Below, in pieces: positions 60,434 through 64,000 of a stretch of 64,000 bases of DNA. The DNA comes from an uncultured Spirochaetales bacterium (lineage in GTDB: Bacteria > Spirochaetota > Spirochaetia > Sphaerochaetales > Sphaerochaetaceae): positions 124,001 to 188,000 of the forward strand of contig CASEAG010000002.1 in assembly GCA_949285785.1 (NCBI GenBank). The letters are read 5' to 3'. Under the pieces are notes generated by a model. The model had not been told where the DNA came from. It did no database searches and saw only the letters and a list, made by a program, of their open reading frames with translations. Numbering within the stretch: position 1 is the stretch's first letter; each line of letters opens with the position of its first letter. The position numbers and the translations under genes are program-made.

Positions 60434-62263
60434 TTGAAGTTCGCGCTTGGATTGTACACCCAGCTTTCGCACAACGCCCCCACGCCGGTGATGGCCAGGG
60501 CGCTGTCCTGCATATTCAAGCCGTTGCTTACATATATCCATGATAATCGGGAGTGCAGGCTCTCGATTGCCCAGGGAAGCGCTATGACGAGCCATCTGTC
60601 ATGGCACTTCCCCGAAGTCAATCTGCTTCTGTCATCGCTTGCCAGGAGCGGCTCGATCGAGCTAGTGACCAGCGCCTACAACAACACGATACTTCCTCTT
60701 GTCCCGCATAAGGACCGTTCCAGCGCCGTAGATAGGACGACGACTCTTATCCGCAAGACATACGGTGTCAGGGCGACCAGCCTGTGGTGCTATGGACAGG
60801 TCTGGGCGCCGAGTCTGATCGCGATGATGAAGACAGTCTCGCTCGATCGAATAGTGATTTCATCATATGACGCGCTTACACAGAAGACGTCACGTGCCAG
60901 CTCCTTCCGCATGAACGAACTTGGCCGCAGAATAGACGTCATCCAGTCGGACGACCGCTTCTCACGCCTAGTCAGCTCATATGCACAGAACGAGATCACG
61001 CTCTCGGAGCTCAGATTCGCCCTGGTTGAACATGTCAGGACCTGTAGCCGGGAGGATGACCTGGTCTGCATGATCAACATGGATCAGCTGTGTCAGGGGG
61101 CAAGCTACAACCGTGAGGACGACGAGCTGCTGTATACGGTATTCACTGACCTGCTGAACGTCGCCAGGGACTGTGGCTACACGCTTTCGCTGATGCGTGA
61201 CATCCAGCCTTCGAGAGTCGGCTATCTGCCTTCGGGCTGGTATGGCCGCGATGCCTACGCGGGATCTCTGGGCTCGTTCAACGACCTGTTCGTCCGTTGC
61301 GAGGACTACAGGTATCTTCTGGGTCGGTATCTGGCCCTCGGCTCGTTCGTCGACGACTCCAGGAAGGACAGGGTGCTCAGGAAGAGACTGCAGGACATGC
61401 TCTCCACGCTTCCTTCGGGCAACCTGTTCCTGTGCGACACGCATGCCTCCTGCCTTTCCATCGCCGAGCACAGACAGTTCTTCCGCACCGTCATCGAAGC
61501 GGAGGCCGGGCTTGCCGAATACGGCCTGAGACAGCTGAGCGCCGATGTCGACGACGATGGCATCGAGGAGGAGTTCTGCTATGGCAAGGTGAACAGCGCC
61601 CTGCTGTCCCATGTTGGCGGTTCTGTATATGAATTCAGCTCCCGCGAGCTCGGCGTCAACATATTCGACACGATCAGCCCCTGGCAGAAGACCTTCCCGC
61701 AGCAGAGTCGCCGGCGCAGCTTCTGCGACAGCTATGAGGTCGCAGGGCAGACGTACGACCTGTCCAGGTGCATCTACAATCTGGAAAGCGTCAACCGGGC
61801 CCGCAACGAGTTCGTCTTCTCGTTCGAGGACGACGGGCTTCCGTTCTCGGTGAGCAAGCATTACCGTTTGAGCAATCAGAACCTCTACATGTCGCACACG
61901 CTCGTCAACAGAAGCGATGAACCTGTTGATGTCGCATACGTGACCACTGTCTATTTCACGCTTCCCGATGCCAGTGCATTCGCCTACGATGCACACAAGG
62001 AGCCGCTTGTGGGACAGTCTCTTTCCGGCATCCGGAACGTCAGATTCAACGATTCCTCGCGCTCCATACAGTTGTCGTTCACCAGCACGGACGAGTTCTC
62101 CGTGCAGGAGGAGAACCGCTATCAGAGCGAGGTGACCACACTTGGCTCTCAGCAGTTTTATCTCTATACTAGGGTCAGGTTGCGTTTCAGCCTCCATGTG
62201 GCACCGCAGAGTGCCTCAAGCCTCAACATAGTGACCCGTATCGCGAGCACGAAGGAGAAATAG
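60434..62263 (+). CDS. GH57-like protein lacking the catalytic glutamate
   Basis: 609 residues, with a GH57 N-terminal barrel and DUF1926-like beta-sheet C-terminus (KHYRLSNQNLYMSHTLVNRSDEPVDVAYVTTVYF). The nucleophile motif, normally W-L-x-E-R-x-W-E-P, reads W-C-Y-G-Q-V-W-A-P, so the Glu is Gly. The early HxxQP motif is also gone (LGLYTQLSHNAP). The acid Asp region (CMINMDQLCQG) may survive. Probably a carbohydrate-binding or regulatory protein. Start TTG 60434, behind GAGGAG. It ends right before prfB. Confidence 0.7.
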   Translation: MKFALGLYTQLSHNAPTPVMARALSCIFKPLLTYIHDNRECRLSIAQGSAMTSHLSWHFPEVNLLLSSLARSGSIELVTSAYNNTILPLVPHKDRSSAVDRTTTLIRKTYGVRATSLWCYGQVWAPSLIAMMKTVSLDRIVISSYDALTQKTSRASSFRMNELGRRIDVIQSDDRFSRLVSSYAQNEITLSELRFALVEHVRTCSREDDLVCMINMDQLCQGASYNREDDELLYTVFTDLLNVARDCGYTLSLMRDIQPSRVGYLPSGWYGRDAYAGSLGSFNDLFVRCEDYRYLLGRYLALGSFVDDSRKDRVLRKRLQDMLSTLPSGNLFLCDTHASCLSIAEHRQFFRTVIEAEAGLAEYGLRQLSADVDDDGIEEEFCYGKVNSALLSHVGGSVYEFSSRELGVNIFDTISPWQKTFPQQSRRRSFCDSYEVAGQTYDLSRCIYNLESVNRARNEFVFSFEDDGLPFSVSKHYRLSNQNLYMSHTLVNRSDEPVDVAYVTTVYFTLPDASAFAYDAHKEPLVGQSLSGIRNVRFNDSSRSIQLSFTSTDEFSVQEENRYQSEVTTLGSQQFYLYTRVRLRFSLHVAPQSASSLNIVTRIASTKEK

Positions 62264-63362
62264 ATGTTTTTGCAGAACAGAGCACTTTTCGACAGCATAA
62301 AGGAAGAAGCCTACAACGTATGGAGGCGTCTTTGACTCCTCTGACACGCTTTCGAAGATAAACGAGCTCGAGGCCAGGACCGGCGAAGCCGATTTCTGGA
62401 ATGACAAGGACAGTGCCGAGAAGACATTCGCCGAGCTCAATTCGCTCAAGGACAGCTACTACCCCTGGCAGAAGCTGATAAAGGACATCGACGACATCCA
62501 GGAGCTCATCGACATGTACTCCGGGGAGGATGACGAGGAGCTGACGAACGAGCTCGACCAGCAGATCGTCGCTCTGGACGAGGAGTTCAGGCCCCTCAAG
62601 CTCAAGACCCTCCTTGATGGAAAGTTCGACAAGAACGACATGTTCCTCTCCATCCATGCGGGTGCCGGTGGAACCGAGGCCTGCGACTGGGCCAACATGC
62701 TGCTGAGAATGTATCTCAGATGGTGCGAGCGCCACGGTTTCAAGAGCGAGATGCTCGACCTGCAGGAGGACGAGGGCGGCATCAAGAGCGCCACGGTGAA
62801 GGTCTCCGGGGCCTATGCCTTCGGGTATTTGAAGGGAGAGGCCGGTGTGCATCGGCTTGTCAGGATCTCCCCCTTCGACGCCAACAAGCGCCGCCATACA
62901 TCGTTCACGTCCGTCTATGCCTCTCCTGTCATCGACGATGACATAGAGATCGAGATCAAGCCCGAGGACTACAGGCTCGACACCTACCGTGCAGGTGGTG
63001 CCGGCGGTCAGCATGTCAACAAGACGGACTCGGCGGTCAGGATCACGCACTATGCCACGGGAATCGTCGTCCAGTGCCAGAACGAGAGAAGCCAGGTGAT
63101 GAACAAGCAGGTCGCATTCAAGATGCTGCGCTCGCGTCTGTACGAGTACTACCAGAAGAAGCGTGAGGAGGAGCATCAGAAGAACGCCATCGCGAAGAAG
63201 GACATCGCCTGGGGCAGCCAGATCCGAAGCTATGTCTTCCAGCCCTACACGCTGGTCAAGGACCACAGGACCAACGTCGAGGTCGGAAACATCAATGCGG
63301 TCATGGATGGTGCGATAGATCCCTTCATCGAGGCCTACCTGAACTGGGCCAAGTCGGAATAG
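62264..63362 (+). CDS. prfB: peptide chain release factor 2, programmed +1 frameshift
   Basis: ATG 62264 opens 23 codons ending CTT-TGA at 62330-62335; the gene continues in the +1 frame from GAC at 62334 to 63362, giving 365 residues. The GGQ motif (GGAGGQHVNKTD) and the stop-codon-reading SPF (RISPFDANKRRHTSF) are intact. RF2 recognises UGA and UAA; scarce RF2 lets the ribosome shift at its own UGA. It follows the GH57-like stop without a gap. Confidence 0.96.
62322..62336 (+). promoter_or_regulatory. prfB frameshift site
   Basis: GGAGG (62322-62326), 3 nt, then CTT-TGA-C (62330-62336), the canonical arrangement: an internal Shine-Dalgarno-like stimulator and the slippery CTT before the in-frame UGA. 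Confidence 0.95.
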
Positions 63363-63369
63363 CGGGGTT

Positions 63370-64000
63370 ATGAGAAGGGCTCTTGCAGTGCTCGTCATGA
63401 TTGCAGGTGTGTCGGCAACCGTATTTGCCGGCACACTCGACGTCGGTCTGGTGGCATCACAGGAGCTTTCAAGATCCGCTCATGATATCATCGGCATACT
63501 TCTGGACCTGCTTCCTCCATCTGGACAGCTTGAGGAGTATGAACGGCTTGGTGGCATACGTGACAGCCGTCGTGAACTGGACAGGGAATATCATGAATCG
63601 CTGGCCGGTGAACGTGAGATGGCGGAAAGCAAGGCCGCTGATGAGTACGAGCCTTATTGGCAGTGTGATGAACCCTACAGAATCATCGACCTGGAGGCGG
63701 AGGAACAGTTCGTAAGAGGCCATGACGAATCCATGCTCACCTATCTTACGAATGCCAATTCGCTTGATATCCTCTTTGCCTTCTGGGGCGAGGACGATGG
63801 CCAGATAGCCTCTATTGACGTCTATTATTACGCTGACGGGAAGGTTCAGGACATCTTCTCTACTCTCTACCTGTCTGGAGAATCCGTTGAAGGCAGGATT
63901 CTGAGCGCCCTTGTCGGAAGCTTTTCAGATGGCCTGGTCGTGCTGGATGTCAGTGCATTCCCATCCTCTGGATTTCTGGATGCCGCAACCGGCGACGAGA
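63370..64000 (+). CDS. secreted protein of unknown function, partial
   Basis: Open to the right edge; 210 codons visible. A signal peptide (MRRALAVLVMIAGVSATVFAG, cut after about residue 20) leads to an exported region. A stretch with many charged residues (about 55-80, RDSRRELDREYHESLAGEREMAESK) looks helical; later segments (LDILFAFWGEDDG, VYYYADGKVQDIFSTLYLSGE) look like a repeated beta structure. No family recognised. It starts 7 nt after prfB, with only a poor ribosome site. Confidence 0.7.
   Translation, partial: MRRALAVLVMIAGVSATVFAGTLDVGLVASQELSRSAHDIIGILLDLLPPSGQLEEYERLGGIRDSRRELDREYHESLAGEREMAESKAADEYEPYWQCDEPYRIIDLEAEEQFVRGHDESMLTYLTNANSLDILFAFWGEDDGQIASIDVYYYADGKVQDIFSTLYLSGESVEGRILSALVGSFSDGLVVLDVSAFPSSGFLDAATGDE

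Noticed and set aside
62264-62335. prfB as a frameshifted pseudogene
   Set aside because: The break is exactly the CTT-TGA-C programmed site with its Shine-Dalgarno-like stimulator; everything downstream is intact.
1-64000. Insertion sequences, phage or integrase genes
   Set aside because: No transposase, integrase or terminal-repeat signature was found on either strand.

Overview
The window is most consistent with a spirochaete of moderately high G+C, plausibly a Sphaerochaetaceae-like anaerobe. This is inference from gene content, not from a marker-gene tree. Supporting signs are the carD-ispD-ispF cluster (the same neighbourhood is known from Treponema), the HPr kinase/HPr pair, solute-binding proteins whose signal peptides end in FAxGGS-type sequences, an Rnf complex, and flavin-dependent ThyX. 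Genes are densely packed, with many 1-20 nt overlaps, and operons run on both strands.

Layout. 0-15 kb: housekeeping genes: a CorC/TlyC-like membrane protein, a KaiC/RecA-like ATPase, isoprenoid genes with carD, malQ-rsmE-thyX, a small DNA-repair set (an EndoIII/MagIII-like glycosylase and uvrC), and a reverse operon hprK-hpr-lexA-like-holA, followed by rpsD and a YbaK-type protein. 15-22 kb: a complete phosphate regulon pstSCAB-phoU-phoB-phoR behind a clear Pho-box-like repeat array. 22-29 kb: a MarR-controlled heterodimeric ABC exporter, an Lnb/DUF4105-like membrane protein coupled to a NAT/GNAT acyltransferase, and rplM-rpsI. 29-34 kb: a lower-G+C block with a flavodoxin and a YbtPQ/IrtAB-like ABC pair next to a TetR regulator with tandem operators. 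34-41 kb: a YkgJ protein and an alpha-glucan uptake operon (binding protein, two permeases, LacI regulator, second malQ).

41-53 kb: an OadB-type sodium-pump beta subunit with a 42-residue companion, hflX, ychF, a Gfo/Idh oxidoreductase, an iron/cobalamin-type uptake operon containing an extra methyltransferase, a CDF transporter, a lipase-like hydrolase and malic enzyme. 53-64 kb: a repeat-bearing micro-ORF behind a Shine-Dalgarno-masking hairpin, tRNA-Arg(TCT), an SMP-30 protein, the Rnf operon rnfCDGEAB, a GH57-like protein without its catalytic glutamate, prfB with a programmed +1 frameshift, and a secreted protein that runs off the end.

The genes describe a fermentative cell that takes up alpha-glucans, regulates carbon use through HPr-Ser phosphorylation, and probably uses ion gradients (Rnf, OadB). 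The most unusual genome-wide sign is that about ten genes have a -10 hexamer ending 6-10 nt before the start codon and no Shine-Dalgarno sequence, which implies leaderless mRNAs. Other unusual items are the FFGK micro-ORF, a LexA-like protein that has lost all autocleavage residues, the degenerate GH57 protein, and the Lnb-like/acyltransferase pair.
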